Shown here in pieces: positions 1 to 9,555 of a stretch of 64,000 nucleotides of DNA (the stretch's first letter is position 1; each line of letters opens with the position of its first letter). Where the stretch lies: assembly GCF_003007675.1 (NCBI RefSeq), contig NZ_PXNP01000109.1, forward strand, positions 125,389-189,388, given 5' to 3'. The translations under genes and the position numbers were made by a program. This DNA is from Marinobacter fuscus (GTDB lineage: Bacteria > Pseudomonadota > Gammaproteobacteria > Pseudomonadales > Oleiphilaceae). The notes under the pieces were generated by a model. The model was not told the DNA's origin. It saw only the letters and a list, made by a program, of their open reading frames with translations, and searched no databases.

Positions 1-141
1 GGCTTCCGTGCCTGACCCCATACACCAGGTATGGTACTGATTCTCCCAGGGCAGGGGCTCGGCCTGCCCCCGCGCTGGACGTGGCACGCGGCTACCGACA
101 GGTCTGAGCATCGTCTTCGCTCTCATGTGACACCTCGACGC
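1..141. other. Left-edge non-coding stretch
   Basis: This lies downstream of the first glycosyltransferase gene. A short inverted repeat (GGGCAGG at 49-55, CCTGCCC at 63-69) could form a weak hairpin but has no T-run after it. The words near positions 11-17 resemble half of the GGGGTCTGACCCC palindromes found in the prp operon. I see no convincing gene here. Confidence 0.3.
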
Positions 142-1278
142 TCATCGCTGGGACGGCGTCCAGACGGTCATCCTGCGACCGCGCAGGAAATCCACCGTCG
201 CCCGGGCAATAGCCAGATTGACCTGCACAAAGAAATACGGAATCTTTACCAGGGTTCGTTCACGCAGCTCCGGCTTCACATGTCCGGCAATGACCACGCC
301 ATAAAAGATCACCTGCCCCAACAACGCCAAAGCATAGACCCCGCCCTTCCCCGCCAGCATGAAGGACGTAACCAAAAGCAGAACCTGAAACCAAGGCACG
401 GCCCAGCGCATCAGCTTGTGCCCGAACACCTGGAACGCAAACCAGCCAAACCGGAACGGATTAAGTACCTCCATGTGCCGGCTGAGCGCAGTGAGGCCCC
501 GGATAATGGTGCGGATCTTCCGCTGATATTCCTTGGAGGCATCCGCCACATCCTGATAGAAGCCAAGAACATCCGGCGCCGTCACCGCGACCATCCCCTT
601 CCGGGCACTGTTAAGGGCGGTATTGAAATCGCTCGGGGACAAGATATCCCAGTCCTGCTCACACACTTCCCGACGGGCCGCAAAGAAAGAACCACTCAGT
701 CCCACCAGCCCGGCCCGTTCACTTTCCACCCCCCGCAGCCACATCTCATATCGTACGTAGGCACCTTCGCCCACCACTGAGCCATCCCGGCTGACAAAGC
801 GGTCTTCACTGGAGACCGCACCGACACTCGGATCATTGAAATAGCGAACCATCTTCTCGATGGCATCCCCGGGAATGGAAGTAGCCACATCGGAAAACAC
901 CAGGATGTCCCCGGAGGCCTTCTGGATAGCCTGGAGTTGAGCATATTCCTTGCCCTTGCGCTCCTTTGCTCTGGCGAGCACCACTCCCTTTGCCTCGTAC
1001 TCACCAACAATTCCGTCGGTGCCGTCGCTGGATGCGTCCGAGGCGATGATCAGTTCCAGGTCGGGATAACTCAGCTCCAGGCAATTCTCGATCTTGTCCC
1101 GTATACGTTTCTCTTCATTGTGGGCCGTAACAATCAAAGAGACGCGAGGTAAAGACGCAGGTTCAGGGTGCACCTCACCGGCGCCCGCACGACGGGGTGT
1201 GAGGCGTAAAAGCAGAGGATAGAGGAAATAACTGAATAAAACGCCGACAACCGAAATCCAGAACAAGCCCTTCAGCAT
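142..1278 (-). CDS. Family 2 glycosyltransferase, membrane-anchored
   Basis: Likely adds a sugar during EPS repeat-unit assembly or polymerisation at the inner membrane. An N-terminal membrane segment (about residues 3-24) is followed by a GT-A domain with VSLIVTAHNEE and an acidic ASDASSDGTD motif. An FSDV segment probably serves as the metal/nucleotide acidic site. Two to three hydrophobic segments follow near the C-terminus. This is the layout of cellulose-synthase-like GT2 enzymes. I chose ATG 1278, which is preceded by a GGGACGG stretch; a GTG at 1299 would add seven residues. The gene is transcribed away from the deacetylase at 1402. Donor and acceptor cannot be told. Confidence 0.85.
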   Translation of the reverse strand: MLKGLFWISVVGVLFSYFLYPLLLRLTPRRAGAGEVHPEPASLPRVSLIVTAHNEEKRIRDKIENCLELSYPDLELIIASDASSDGTDGIVGEYEAKGVVLARAKERKGKEYAQLQAIQKASGDILVFSDVATSIPGDAIEKMVRYFNDPSVGAVSSEDRFVSRDGSVVGEGAYVRYEMWLRGVESERAGLVGLSGSFFAARREVCEQDWDILSPSDFNTALNSARKGMVAVTAPDVLGFYQDVADASKEYQRKIRTIIRGLTALSRHMEVLNPFRFGWFAFQVFGHKLMRWAVPWFQVLLLVTSFMLAGKGGVYALALLGQVIFYGVVIAGHVKPELRERTLVKIPYFFVQVNLAIARATVDFLRGRRMTVWTPSQR

Positions 1279-1401
1279 TACAATCCGTCCCTGTGACACA
1301 AATGATGACTTTTATACCCGCAACTGGCAAAATCGAATTGCCAACAATATACATGGACGATTACGCCAAAACCACTGGCAAGGCCAACGGAGGCAATAGG
1401 C

Positions 1402-2433
1402 GTGGCAACCATTCGATCCCTCATCAAATTCTGGGCGCTCAACGCATTCGCCCTTTATGGATGGCTTCGCCTGAGGGCTGTCCATAGCCCAACCCTGCTA
1501 ATCCTGACCTACCATCGCGTATTACCAACTGACTCCGCGGAGAGGCCATTCGAACAGCCAGGTATGATCATTTCTCCCGAAAACTTGGAGCAACATATCA
1601 AGATCATCCAGTCGATCGGTGCCGTACCAATTCACTTAGATGAATGGTTGAGCAGGAAAAAGGCCGGAAAGTCTCTACCTACCCTCGCAGTTGCATTTAC
1701 CTTTGACGATGGGTGGCGGGACAACTACCTAAACGCCTTTCCCATCCTCAAGCAACAGGAAGTGCCGGCAACCATATTCCTGGTTACAAAACTGGTCGAC
1801 ACGAGTGAAACCTTCTGGCCGGAACAGGTTATCCGGGTACTCCGGACCCCAGGTGTCGATCGTAATCATCCTGCCCTGGAATGGCTTAAACCCCACCTCG
1901 GGGAACTGGCCCACAAACCCTGGCCGATGACTCTCCTCGAAGCCGATCAGGTGATCAATAATCTGAAGGATCTGGACGACGCCACCATCCAGCGTCATCT
2001 GGCCACTTCCGCAAAGGTGCTGGCTGAAAAAATCAGCGGCGAAACAGATAACACACCCGCGATCCTGCAGAGCAGAGATATTGCCGAAATGGCAGAGAAT
2101 GACCTGGTAAGGTACGGGGCCCACACCCGGAATCATTACCGTTTGAACCGTTTAAATGATATGGCAGCACTGGAACAGCAGATAACCGGGTGTGTCTCCG
2201 ATCTTCGGGAAATCACAGCAAACAGCACTGCAATCTTTTGCTACCCAAACGGTGATATCACCGACAAAGGCAAGCAGCTTGTCGCCGACAGCTACCATGC
2301 GGCCTGCACCACCAAAGCCGGTTGGAACACGTTAACGAGGAGCAAATACGACCTGCATCGTATTAATCTCCACGACGGAAACAGCTCAAGTCCGCGTACC
2401 CTTCTGGCGACCATAGGCCGTACGCTGGCATGA
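1402..2433 (+). CDS. Polysaccharide deacetylase (CE4/NodB family)
   Basis: Predicted metal-dependent de-N- or de-O-acetylase acting on the EPS or its precursors. TFDDGW at about residues 100-105 is CE4 motif 1 with the catalytic Asp and metal Asp. HTRNH at 241-245 supplies the two metal-binding histidines of motif 2. An early LTYHRV segment is also typical. At 343 residues it fits the family's size. The GTG start at 1402 is supported by GGAGG about eight bases upstream. The stop overlaps the ATG of the next gene by four bases (ATGA), so the two are translationally coupled. No cleavable signal peptide is obvious; the first 25 residues are hydrophobic and may anchor it. Confidence 0.88.
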   Translation: MATIRSLIKFWALNAFALYGWLRLRAVHSPTLLILTYHRVLPTDSAERPFEQPGMIISPENLEQHIKIIQSIGAVPIHLDEWLSRKKAGKSLPTLAVAFTFDDGWRDNYLNAFPILKQQEVPATIFLVTKLVDTSETFWPEQVIRVLRTPGVDRNHPALEWLKPHLGELAHKPWPMTLLEADQVINNLKDLDDATIQRHLATSAKVLAEKISGETDNTPAILQSRDIAEMAENDLVRYGAHTRNHYRLNRLNDMAALEQQITGCVSDLREITANSTAIFCYPNGDITDKGKQLVADSYHAACTTKAGWNTLTRSKYDLHRINLHDGNSSSPRTLLATIGRTLA

Positions 2434-3587
2434 CCAACCAATCCATGAACCGCCCTATCACCGTCACCCACATCATTTCCGGCGATCTATGGGCAGGGGC
2501 AGAAGTTCAGGTGTACAACTTGTGCAAGGCATTGAACGAAGGGGACGACATAGCGGTCAATGCGGTGGTCTTCAACCCCGGCATTCTCCATGACAAACTG
2601 TTAGAGCTCGGCATACCGGTCACTCTTATCAATGAAGAAACCAGTGGTCCGATCACAATCGCCAGAGGGATAGCTTCACACTCTCGCGACTACCAGTCGG
2701 ATATTGTCCATACGCACGGGTTCAAAGAGAACGTTCTGGGAATACTCGGGAAAGATCTTGCGCGAGTGCCATACTCCGTCCGAACCGTTCATGGTAACCC
2801 TGAGCATCGGCTCTCTCTTAAAAAGCCACAAAAATGGCTAACCAGCCGTCTTGACATCTTGCTTGGCGCGCTCAGGCAACAGGCTGTTATCGCGGTATCC
2901 AGTCAACTTGAGCAATCCCTGCAGCCATTATTCCCCGGAAAAGTTCACAAGATTTTCAATTTCGTCGATGTAGGGGAAATCATTCATAACTGGCAACCCA
3001 GACATCACCTACCCGGCCCCCCCCCATCAGTTGCAGGCATCGTTGGGCGACTGGTGCCGGGCAAACGCATGGATCTTTTCATCCGGACAATTGCTTTACT
3101 TAACGACCAGGGGCACAGCTTCAAGGGGAGAATAATCGGAAGTGGCCCACTTGAGCACGAACTGAGAAGTCTGACGAAAGATCTGGGCATCAGCGACAAA
3201 ATAGCCTTCACAGGTTTCGTAAACCCCGCAATGACAGAAATCAGCAAGCTCGATATCCTTGTAATGCCCTCTGATCATGAGGGACTTCCCATGACGTTGC
3301 TGGAAGCCGTATCACTCGGCATCCCTGTTGTAGCTCATAATGTTGGGGGCATTCCCGAGGTATTGGCTGGCTGGGAAAGAAGTGGCCTCGTAGACGATCA
3401 AACTGCACAAGCCTATGCAAAACAGATTGTCGCCATCACCTCACGGATGGCGACATCTGAAAAAACTCACGATCCGGCATCAAACGATATCACTCATCCT
3501 CCCGGGTTTCTGGACAAGTTCAGCAGCCAGCAAAGCTCACAAAGATACGTTGAGCTTTACGCTGGACTGGTCACAAAGCCCCATTGA
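2430..3587 (+). CDS. Family 4 glycosyltransferase
   Basis: GT-B fold retaining glycosyltransferase of EPS assembly in the cytoplasm. The N-terminal half starts with ITVTHIISGDLWAGAEVQV, with the glycine-rich acceptor loop typical of the family, and has an IVHTHGFKEN segment. The C-terminal nucleotide-sugar domain shows GRLVPGKRMDLFI and EGLPMTLLEAVSLGIPVV, the EX7E motif. At 385 residues it is full length. It forms a two-gene plus-strand unit with the deacetylase before it and converges on the flippase gene, whose stop lies directly after its own. Sugar specificity is not visible. Confidence 0.88.
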   Translation: MTNQSMNRPITVTHIISGDLWAGAEVQVYNLCKALNEGDDIAVNAVVFNPGILHDKLLELGIPVTLINEETSGPITIARGIASHSRDYQSDIVHTHGFKENVLGILGKDLARVPYSVRTVHGNPEHRLSLKKPQKWLTSRLDILLGALRQQAVIAVSSQLEQSLQPLFPGKVHKIFNFVDVGEIIHNWQPRHHLPGPPPSVAGIVGRLVPGKRMDLFIRTIALLNDQGHSFKGRIIGSGPLEHELRSLTKDLGISDKIAFTGFVNPAMTEISKLDILVMPSDHEGLPMTLLEAVSLGIPVVAHNVGGIPEVLAGWERSGLVDDQTAQAYAKQIVAITSRMATSEKTHDPASNDITHPPGFLDKFSSQQSSQRYVELYAGLVTKPH

Positions 3588-5045
3588 TCATTTTTTTGGC
3601 TGCTTGGAGTAGCGATCAAGTACGATACTCCATATATCTGCCAGCGCTGCGACTCTAAGCACAAGCGCAAACACAAGATAGAGACCTGCTCCGGCGACAA
3701 CCTGAATAAAGAACACCGCTAGAGATCCAAAATCTTGTAAGGCCGAGTCCAGCAACATAATCCCTACCGCCATAAACACCGCGGCAGCGGCAGTTCTGCC
3801 AAAAGTGGCGACCAGCTGAAACAGTCCAAGATCAATCAAACGTCCTGCGACAGCAAGAGTAATCAAACTGTTTATCCACGTCGCTGCCGCCATCCCTATG
3901 ACGATACCTTTTACCCCCCAGAGGAGGCCAATCAGAACGCCACTTAAGGCGATAGGGCGGGTAAAAAGGTTTACCTTGAACTGAAGCTTTGCCCGCCCCT
4001 GAGACAGGTAGATAGATCCAGTCACGGTGACGATTGATCGTGCGATACCGGCCAAACACAGCACCTGCAGCAACGGCACCATCTCTATCCATTGCTCGCC
4101 CAGAACGCCAAGCACGAAATTCTCCGAGACGGCAAATATGCCTGCAACCATGGGAAAGGTCAGCAAAGCAATAGCCTGGGTGCTTCTCAAATAAACTTTC
4201 CGAACCCGATCCTTATCGGACTGAATAAGGCTCAAAGCTGGAAACATGACACTTCCGATCGTGTGCGAAACGCTCTGTAGAGGGAACAACATCATTGACT
4301 GGGCTTTATCCAGCAAACCAGCCGCATCTCCACCCAAATATTTGCCTGCGAGTAGCTTATCCGCCTTATCCGTGCCATATCGTATCATTCGCGTGGCAAA
4401 TACATAGAAGCTGAAACCAAAGAGCTCCTTTAGCGCAGCCCGACTGAACTCAAAGGCTGGAATCCAGCGCGCGATGGCCCAGATATAGAGGGTGGCCACC
4501 ATCCGAAGTATTACCGGCTGCCAGGCAAGGGCCCAATAGCCGAAGCCCTCCGCAACCATGAACACTGCCACCACGCCGCCAACGATCATGCCCAGTAGGT
4601 CCGCCACCGCGGTTACCTGAAACGAAAGATTTTTGACCAGGCGCTGCCTAGGAACCAAGGCAAGCGCACCCAACACGAACTGGAGAGATAGTACCCGCCC
4701 GATGTCCGTAAGCTCTGATCTCCCGTAAAATTGGGCTATGTAAGGAGAGATAGTAAAGACCAGAAGAAACAACCCCAGACCAACGCCGAGGTTTGTCCAA
4801 AAAACCGTGTTGTAATGGGTCTCCTGAACATCCTCTTTCTGAACCAGAGCAGAACCTAACCCCACGTCCATCAGCAGGCCCGCAAATCCAGTAAAAACCA
4901 TCATCATGGCTATCAGGCCGAAATCATCAGGCGAGAGCATCCGGGCAAGCGCTATACCAAACCCCATTGAGATGATCTGGCTGATCACCTTACCACCTGC
5001 TGTCCAACTGAGGGCCTTCAGAACTCTGCCTCTGAACTCAGACAT
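3588..5045 (-). CDS. Wzx-type oligosaccharide flippase
   Basis: Probable undecaprenyl-linked repeat-unit flippase of the MOP superfamily (WzxC/TuaB-like), located in the inner membrane. It has about 12-14 hydrophobic segments across some 485 residues. Family-like segments include the N-terminal ALARMLSPDDFGLIAMMMVF and an internal GFSFYVFATRMIRYGTDKAD. I chose ATG 5045, eight bases inside the end of the upstream gene with AGGA about ten bases before it; an in-frame start at 5078 would add 11 unlikely residues. It is the only flippase in the window, so it probably serves the whole locus in a Wzx/Wzy scheme with the ligase-like polymerase at 14944-16203. Confidence 0.9.
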   Translation of the reverse strand: MSEFRGRVLKALSWTAGGKVISQIISMGFGIALARMLSPDDFGLIAMMMVFTGFAGLLMDVGLGSALVQKEDVQETHYNTVFWTNLGVGLGLFLLVFTISPYIAQFYGRSELTDIGRVLSLQFVLGALALVPRQRLVKNLSFQVTAVADLLGMIVGGVVAVFMVAEGFGYWALAWQPVILRMVATLYIWAIARWIPAFEFSRAALKELFGFSFYVFATRMIRYGTDKADKLLAGKYLGGDAAGLLDKAQSMMLFPLQSVSHTIGSVMFPALSLIQSDKDRVRKVYLRSTQAIALLTFPMVAGIFAVSENFVLGVLGEQWIEMVPLLQVLCLAGIARSIVTVTGSIYLSQGRAKLQFKVNLFTRPIALSGVLIGLLWGVKGIVIGMAAATWINSLITLAVAGRLIDLGLFQLVATFGRTAAAAVFMAVGIMLLDSALQDFGSLAVFFIQVVAGAGLYLVFALVLRVAALADIWSIVLDRYSKQPKK

Positions 5046-6312
5046 CAGGCAGCTTATCCTTAACCGAAGCGGCCTCAATACGGCATTTTGATCGAACCGC
5101 CAAGACCTCCGCCTTCCAATAATCTAGGTTATTGAGCATATTTTTCAGCGCAGCCTTCGAACTCTCCGGATCCATGCCGCTTGTAGACAGCCGGGCGTCA
5201 TCCATACCCAATTGATGAAACAGTTCCTCCAGCTTGAATTCATAGGCAATCCCGAGCACAGGGGTGCCCGCTACCAGTCCGAGAATTGCCGCATGCATCC
5301 GGGTTGCAATAACCAGGTCAAATCTATTGTACGCACCAATAATATCTAACGGTTGACGAAATTGACGATCAACAACTACCGACCGTCTGACGTCCTCAGG
5401 TAATGCATTATTAATTTCGTCGGCAAGTCGGGTATCGTCGGTCCAGTATTCCGGAATACCTTGGCAGGTTGAAAGGAACACGACCTCTGCCCCATGGTTT
5501 CTTACCGCAGAAATCACCATCTCGGAAACAGAAGACTTGTACTGGTCAGCAAGAGAGCGCTCGCTATCGGAGAAAAAACGCAACGTCCTAACAGACACCG
5601 CGATACGCAAACGACCGGGACAAGAGACTGGATCGTCCGGCTCGATAACAAATGCGGCATCCTTACCAAGTGTGACCTTACTTTCGGGAATGCTGAGCTC
5701 GAGAACATGCCTCTTGGAGCGTTGATCTCGCAGAAGAATGGCATCTGAGCGGTTGAAGATATCAGCAAACGCCTTTCTGAACTCTGGCCGTGTAAAAGGC
5801 CCCAGAGTCTGGGTAAAGAAAACCAACCGCGCACCGGCAGCCAGCGTAAACCGATAGTCGCGGATGTTCGTCCAAAGCCCATAATTCTCCGTCAGATAGG
5901 TACCTCCGGTACTTACTACCAGATCCGCATGCACATATTCTGACACCGACTGGAGATCGTCTTCGGAGAGTAACAAACGGGCCAGCCACCCAGCTTTTAA
6001 ACGAATTAAGCGGGAGGCCAGACATAACGAAACGTATCGGATACGCTCAACCCAATGTCCGTAACCCAAGACCTGAAGCTTCCTTCCGACCAGGCTTTTC
6101 GGACGATTACCAAATAACGACTGCCGAAATTTAGCCCAGGGGTAGTACTTGTTCGCCGCTTTCGCTGACTTATCGAAAACGGTGAACTTGGTATCCGCTC
6201 CATACCGTTCCCGGAGGATATTAAACATTCCTAACAGGATCGCTGCATCACCGGTATTAAGAGAAACAATATTGGTAATCAGAATATGCTTGGGCCGAGA
6301 GGATTTATTCAT
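5038..6312 (-). CDS. Polysaccharide pyruvyl transferase family protein
   Basis: Predicted to add a ketal-linked pyruvate from phosphoenolpyruvate to a sugar of the EPS, giving it negative charge (PF04230, CsaB/WcaK-like). The N-terminus HILITNIVSLNTGDAAIL and the C-terminal IATRMHAAILGLVAGTPVLG are characteristic of the family. About 424 residues from ATG 6312 fits the usual length. This start overlaps the end of the upstream sulfotransferase by eight bases; the 52 residues that could be added upstream do not resemble the family. The 3' end overlaps the flippase start, so sulfotransferase, pyruvyl transferase and flippase form a tight operon. Confidence 0.87.
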   Translation of the reverse strand: MNKSSRPKHILITNIVSLNTGDAAILLGMFNILRERYGADTKFTVFDKSAKAANKYYPWAKFRQSLFGNRPKSLVGRKLQVLGYGHWVERIRYVSLCLASRLIRLKAGWLARLLLSEDDLQSVSEYVHADLVVSTGGTYLTENYGLWTNIRDYRFTLAAGARLVFFTQTLGPFTRPEFRKAFADIFNRSDAILLRDQRSKRHVLELSIPESKVTLGKDAAFVIEPDDPVSCPGRLRIAVSVRTLRFFSDSERSLADQYKSSVSEMVISAVRNHGAEVVFLSTCQGIPEYWTDDTRLADEINNALPEDVRRSVVVDRQFRQPLDIIGAYNRFDLVIATRMHAAILGLVAGTPVLGIAYEFKLEELFHQLGMDDARLSTSGMDPESSKAALKNMLNNLDYWKAEVLAVRSKCRIEAASVKDKLPDV

Positions 6313-7096
6313 AACCGAAGTCCGCGAGAAATGGTTCGACAATCGACTCAATGCGCCCAAGGTTATCTTTTCCAAAGAATTCCTCAATGCTCTCTGGCCG
6401 TTTCCCTTTAGGCTGGAATTGGACATCAACAAGAGCGGAAATATCGCTAAGATTGGCAAGTCCCACATCCTCCGCCAGGCGGTTGATCTGATTTTGCTTG
6501 TCCCTTCGGAAATCCTCGTAACGAATCAAGCGCACGCCATCTCGATTCTCCAAATACCGCTCTGCGGAAATCCGCCAACGCCACGCCAGTTTCTCCAGAT
6601 AATCGTTCCCGGGCATATCCGGGGAAGTGCCATTAAGCACCCTTCCCCACGTACCCGGAACTTCACTAGCCAAACGGGAACCTTCCGATGGGTTGCCCGG
6701 GATCTTGAGCCTGCTGAGAATGCTTCTGATATTGTCCTTCGGCTCACGTACAATGAATACAAACTGCGCTTCGGGCAGGAACTGCTTCAATTGAGATAAT
6801 AGAAGAGGGAAATTGGGATCCTTGACAACCGTGCCCCTGAACAACTCGCGATGCTGTCGCCAGAGGCTTTCGAGTGATAAATCCTCAGAAAAAAGCCGGT
6901 CTCTGAATACCACCTTTTTTTTTGTATCGAGTTGGTGAAACGGATCGCTGCAAACGTCTACATTAGCCGCCTTGGCAAGCAGCGTTGCAATTGCCGTAGT
7001 GCCAGACTTGGGCATTCCTGCAACAATGACTCTCCCTTTGCCCCGTCCCATGGGCAGACTGCCCATGAAATGACTCTTGATTTTGCCCAGCGCCAT
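6305..7096 (-). CDS. Sulfotransferase family protein
   Basis: Likely transfers sulfate from PAPS to hydroxyl groups of the polysaccharide or its lipid-linked precursor. GMPKSGTT at residues 27-34 is the 5'-phosphosulfate-binding loop. FVFIVREPKDNIRS in the middle is the 3'-phosphate-binding region with its Arg and Ser. At 263 residues it is normal for bacterial carbohydrate sulfotransferases. It starts four bases after the stop of the glycosyltransferase at 7101 and overlaps the pyruvyl transferase by eight bases. A second sulfotransferase lies at 11926-12756, so at least two positions may be sulfated. Confidence 0.85.
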   Translation of the reverse strand: MALGKIKSHFMGSLPMGRGKGRVIVAGMPKSGTTAIATLLAKAANVDVCSDPFHQLDTKKKVVFRDRLFSEDLSLESLWRQHRELFRGTVVKDPNFPLLLSQLKQFLPEAQFVFIVREPKDNIRSILSRLKIPGNPSEGSRLASEVPGTWGRVLNGTSPDMPGNDYLEKLAWRWRISAERYLENRDGVRLIRYEDFRRDKQNQINRLAEDVGLANLSDISALVDVQFQPKGKRPESIEEFFGKDNLGRIESIVEPFLADFGYE

Positions 7097-7100
7097 TGTT

Positions 7101-8258
7101 TCAACACTCCCTATTTCGCTCCAACCGATTGAAAAGATCCGTGGTCTGCGTCACGTTATCGTGCCAACTTCTGCCGTTCAATATCAATTCTCGCCCAGAA
7201 TCACCCAACTCTCTCGCCAATACAGGATCATTTTTCAAACGCATTAACTGAGCCAGGATATCCTCGGCGGAATCGCTGCACAGAAGGCCGTTTTTACCAT
7301 GTTTAATTAGTTCAGCCATTTGCCCCCGATCAGAAGTAACCACTGCCGCACCGCAAGCCATGTACTCAAACAGCTTCATGGGGGAGCCATGAAACAGATA
7401 GGGAGACCAGAAATATTCTGGATGCAGGGCCACGCAAGCGTCCGAAATACAGATCGCATCGAGTATTTCCTCCCGGTTAAGACCCTGAACGATTTCTACG
7501 TTAGGGCCTGAAGGCAATGTGTCGGCGTATTGGTTAACGGCAAGGAGGAATTTTATGTCAGGTGCCTCAGTCTCAGCGAGGCGAATAGCCGATGCGAGAA
7601 AATCCAGCCCTTGCCAGGGATAGATCGCGCTTCCGCTATAAAAAACCGTAAACTGGCTGGAGAGCCGCTTGGCTCTGCGCTGGTCTATCTCATTCTGGGA
7701 TATTCTGGGGCCCCCATTGGGTAATACAATGGCATCTCTGATACCCAATGCAGTCGCATACTTTTTTAAAGCGGTAGACACGCCGATAGCAGCATCTACG
7801 CGCTTCGCAAGCTGTTTACGTAAACGTTCTTCCTTGCTTATACCGGGCTTCTTCCGGAATGCATGCAGCCAACGCCTGAGGTACTGAATCCACGATTCTT
7901 TCAAGTGAACCCTGCGCCCCCCGAGCCAGGAAAAAGCCAGAGTCTCGTTTGCCGGCGCATTGATCTCCCACACGACAGGTCGAGAACCCGCCAGAGTCAT
8001 ACATTTTGCAACTTCAGGCCATTCACCGAGGTAGCGTGCATCAATTCGGATATAAAGCACATCAATACTCTCGACAAAAGCCTTCAGGTCGGATTCCGAG
8101 GAGCCCGAAAAATTCCTCACTCCGGGCATCGAGGGATCTTCGTGCACGAAAACTTCATGCCCATCTTTCAAAAAGCCCTGAACAAGTTCCAGAGCATGGA
8201 CGTGGTTGCCACCTTTGGGAGGGTAGGCATGCATTTTATACATGTAGCCGATTTTCAC
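7101..8258 (-). CDS. Family 4 glycosyltransferase
   Basis: GT-B cytoplasmic glycosyltransferase. Its N-terminus, MKIGYMYKMHAYPPKGGNHV, carries the acceptor-side glycine loop. The C-terminal half shows FMVYSGSAIYPWQG-like strand/loop order (as FYSGSAIYPWQGLDF) and a GSPMKLFEYMACGAAVV donor-binding motif. The GTG start at 8258 is supported by AAGGAG about nine bases upstream. It leads the minus-strand operon GT, sulfotransferase, pyruvyl transferase, flippase. The promoter should lie in the 151-base divergent gap to the next gene. Sugar specificity is unknown. Confidence 0.87.
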   Translation of the reverse strand: MKIGYMYKMHAYPPKGGNHVHALELVQGFLKDGHEVFVHEDPSMPGVRNFSGSSESDLKAFVESIDVLYIRIDARYLGEWPEVAKCMTLAGSRPVVWEINAPANETLAFSWLGGRRVHLKESWIQYLRRWLHAFRKKPGISKEERLRKQLAKRVDAAIGVSTALKKYATALGIRDAIVLPNGGPRISQNEIDQRRAKRLSSQFTVFYSGSAIYPWQGLDFLASAIRLAETEAPDIKFLLAVNQYADTLPSGPNVEIVQGLNREEILDAICISDACVALHPEYFWSPYLFHGSPMKLFEYMACGAAVVTSDRGQMAELIKHGKNGLLCSDSAEDILAQLMRLKNDPVLARELGDSGRELILNGRSWHDNVTQTTDLFNRLERNREC

Positions 8259-8409
8259 CCGGTAATCTCCTTATCACTGGTGGCGGCACTTCACTGGTCG
8301 GGTGTACCTCTTTCTGGCATGATAATGCGCCAGAATGATGGTCGGATGCTACCACTGCAGCGCCGGCTTGTCTGCAACGGAAGCCTCACAAACTTGTATG
8401 GAACACAGA

Positions 8410-9555
8410 ATGACACAGCGACGAACCGGAAATATTCTGCTTGTATCTAACTACCCTTCAGATGTTGGTTACGCCTGGTGGTTGATGGAGCATTTCTGGG
8501 TATTGCTCGCAGAACATTTTTCCCAAAAAGGCCAGAGCGCATACCTGGCCTACCCAAGCATTACCAAACTGCCCTCAACCATCAAAGAGAGCTCCATAAA
8601 AACCGTTGAACTAAACGTTCCCGGCCAAACTGAGTCAGAGCGACAGACAGCCAAATCCTTTATCAAGCAGCACAACATTACCGACCTTTATCTGACTGAC
8701 CGCGCCTGGTTCAGTGTCGATTATGCTCGACTACGCGCCTGGGGTGTAAAGAACATCGTAGTCCATGACCACACTCCCGGGGACAGACCTGCAATTGGCG
8801 GCCTGAAAGGATGCGTAAAAGCTCTGCGTCACCGACTGCCCCTGGCATGTGCGGATGCCCAACTGTGCGTTTCAGATCTCATGAAAAAACGCAGCATCCA
8901 CAACGGCCGAATACCCAGTGAGCGATGCCAAGTGGTACAAAACGGCATCCCGCCGGTTACTCCATCGGAACATACCCGGGAAGCTTTGCTGAGCAGTCTG
9001 GATATTCCTGCGGACAGCACGGTTTGCATCACAACAGGCCGCGCCCACCCGTATAAAAGGTTCGATTTCATCATTGATGTGGCAGCCGAGCTTCAGCGGA
9101 CACTGCCCAATAACAAGCTTGTGTTTCTCTTGATTGGCAATGGGCCGGCGCTGGAGAAACTTCGGGAAAAAGTTGCCAAAGCCGGGCTAGAGAGGAACAT
9201 CAGATTGCCTGGTTTCCGAAGCGACGCCAAGGAATTTCTCAGTGCCGCAGACTTCGCCATGCACGCCGCCTTGGGCGAAGGGTTCTCCCTTTCAATCGTC
9301 GAATACATGAGTGCGGCCCTACCCGTGCTCGTTCCTGACATTCCTTCAGTTAAACAGGCCATTGACCACGACCTGAATGGTTTCGTCTACAGTAAAGACG
9401 ATGTGAAGCAGGCGGCCGACTATATCAGAGCGTTGTACAGCAGTGAGAGTTATCGAAAAAAGCTGGGTGCCAACGCGAAGAGAAAAGCCGATGCCCGCTA
9501 CACTCTGGATAACTGCACACGGGAATTCAAAGCCGCTTGTCAGCAGGTTTTCTGA
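8410..9555 (+). CDS. Family 4 glycosyltransferase
   Basis: GT-B glycosyltransferase. An N-terminal NILLVSNYPSDVGYAWWLM strand is followed by a C-terminal domain with GRAHPYKRFDFI, LIGNGP and GEGFSLSIVEYMSAALPVLV (EX7E). I prefer ATG 8410, preceded by GGAA, because homology-like sequence begins there; an ATG at 8398 is also possible. It is the only plus-strand gene between 5 and 12.7 kb. Its 3' end overlaps the 3' end of the converging glycosyltransferase at 9540 by 16 bases, so the two termini are read on both strands. That arrangement fits stepwise insertion of cassettes into the locus. Confidence 0.85.
   Translation: MTQRRTGNILLVSNYPSDVGYAWWLMEHFWVLLAEHFSQKGQSAYLAYPSITKLPSTIKESSIKTVELNVPGQTESERQTAKSFIKQHNITDLYLTDRAWFSVDYARLRAWGVKNIVVHDHTPGDRPAIGGLKGCVKALRHRLPLACADAQLCVSDLMKKRSIHNGRIPSERCQVVQNGIPPVTPSEHTREALLSSLDIPADSTVCITTGRAHPYKRFDFIIDVAAELQRTLPNNKLVFLLIGNGPALEKLREKVAKAGLERNIRLPGFRSDAKEFLSAADFAMHAALGEGFSLSIVEYMSAALPVLVPDIPSVKQAIDHDLNGFVYSKDDVKQAADYIRALYSSESYRKKLGANAKRKADARYTLDNCTREFKAACQQVF

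Noticed and set aside
31-780. 249-codon plus-strand open frame at the left edge
   Set aside because: It is antisense to the clear family 2 glycosyltransferase and rich in Pro, His and Arg, as typical of shadow frames.
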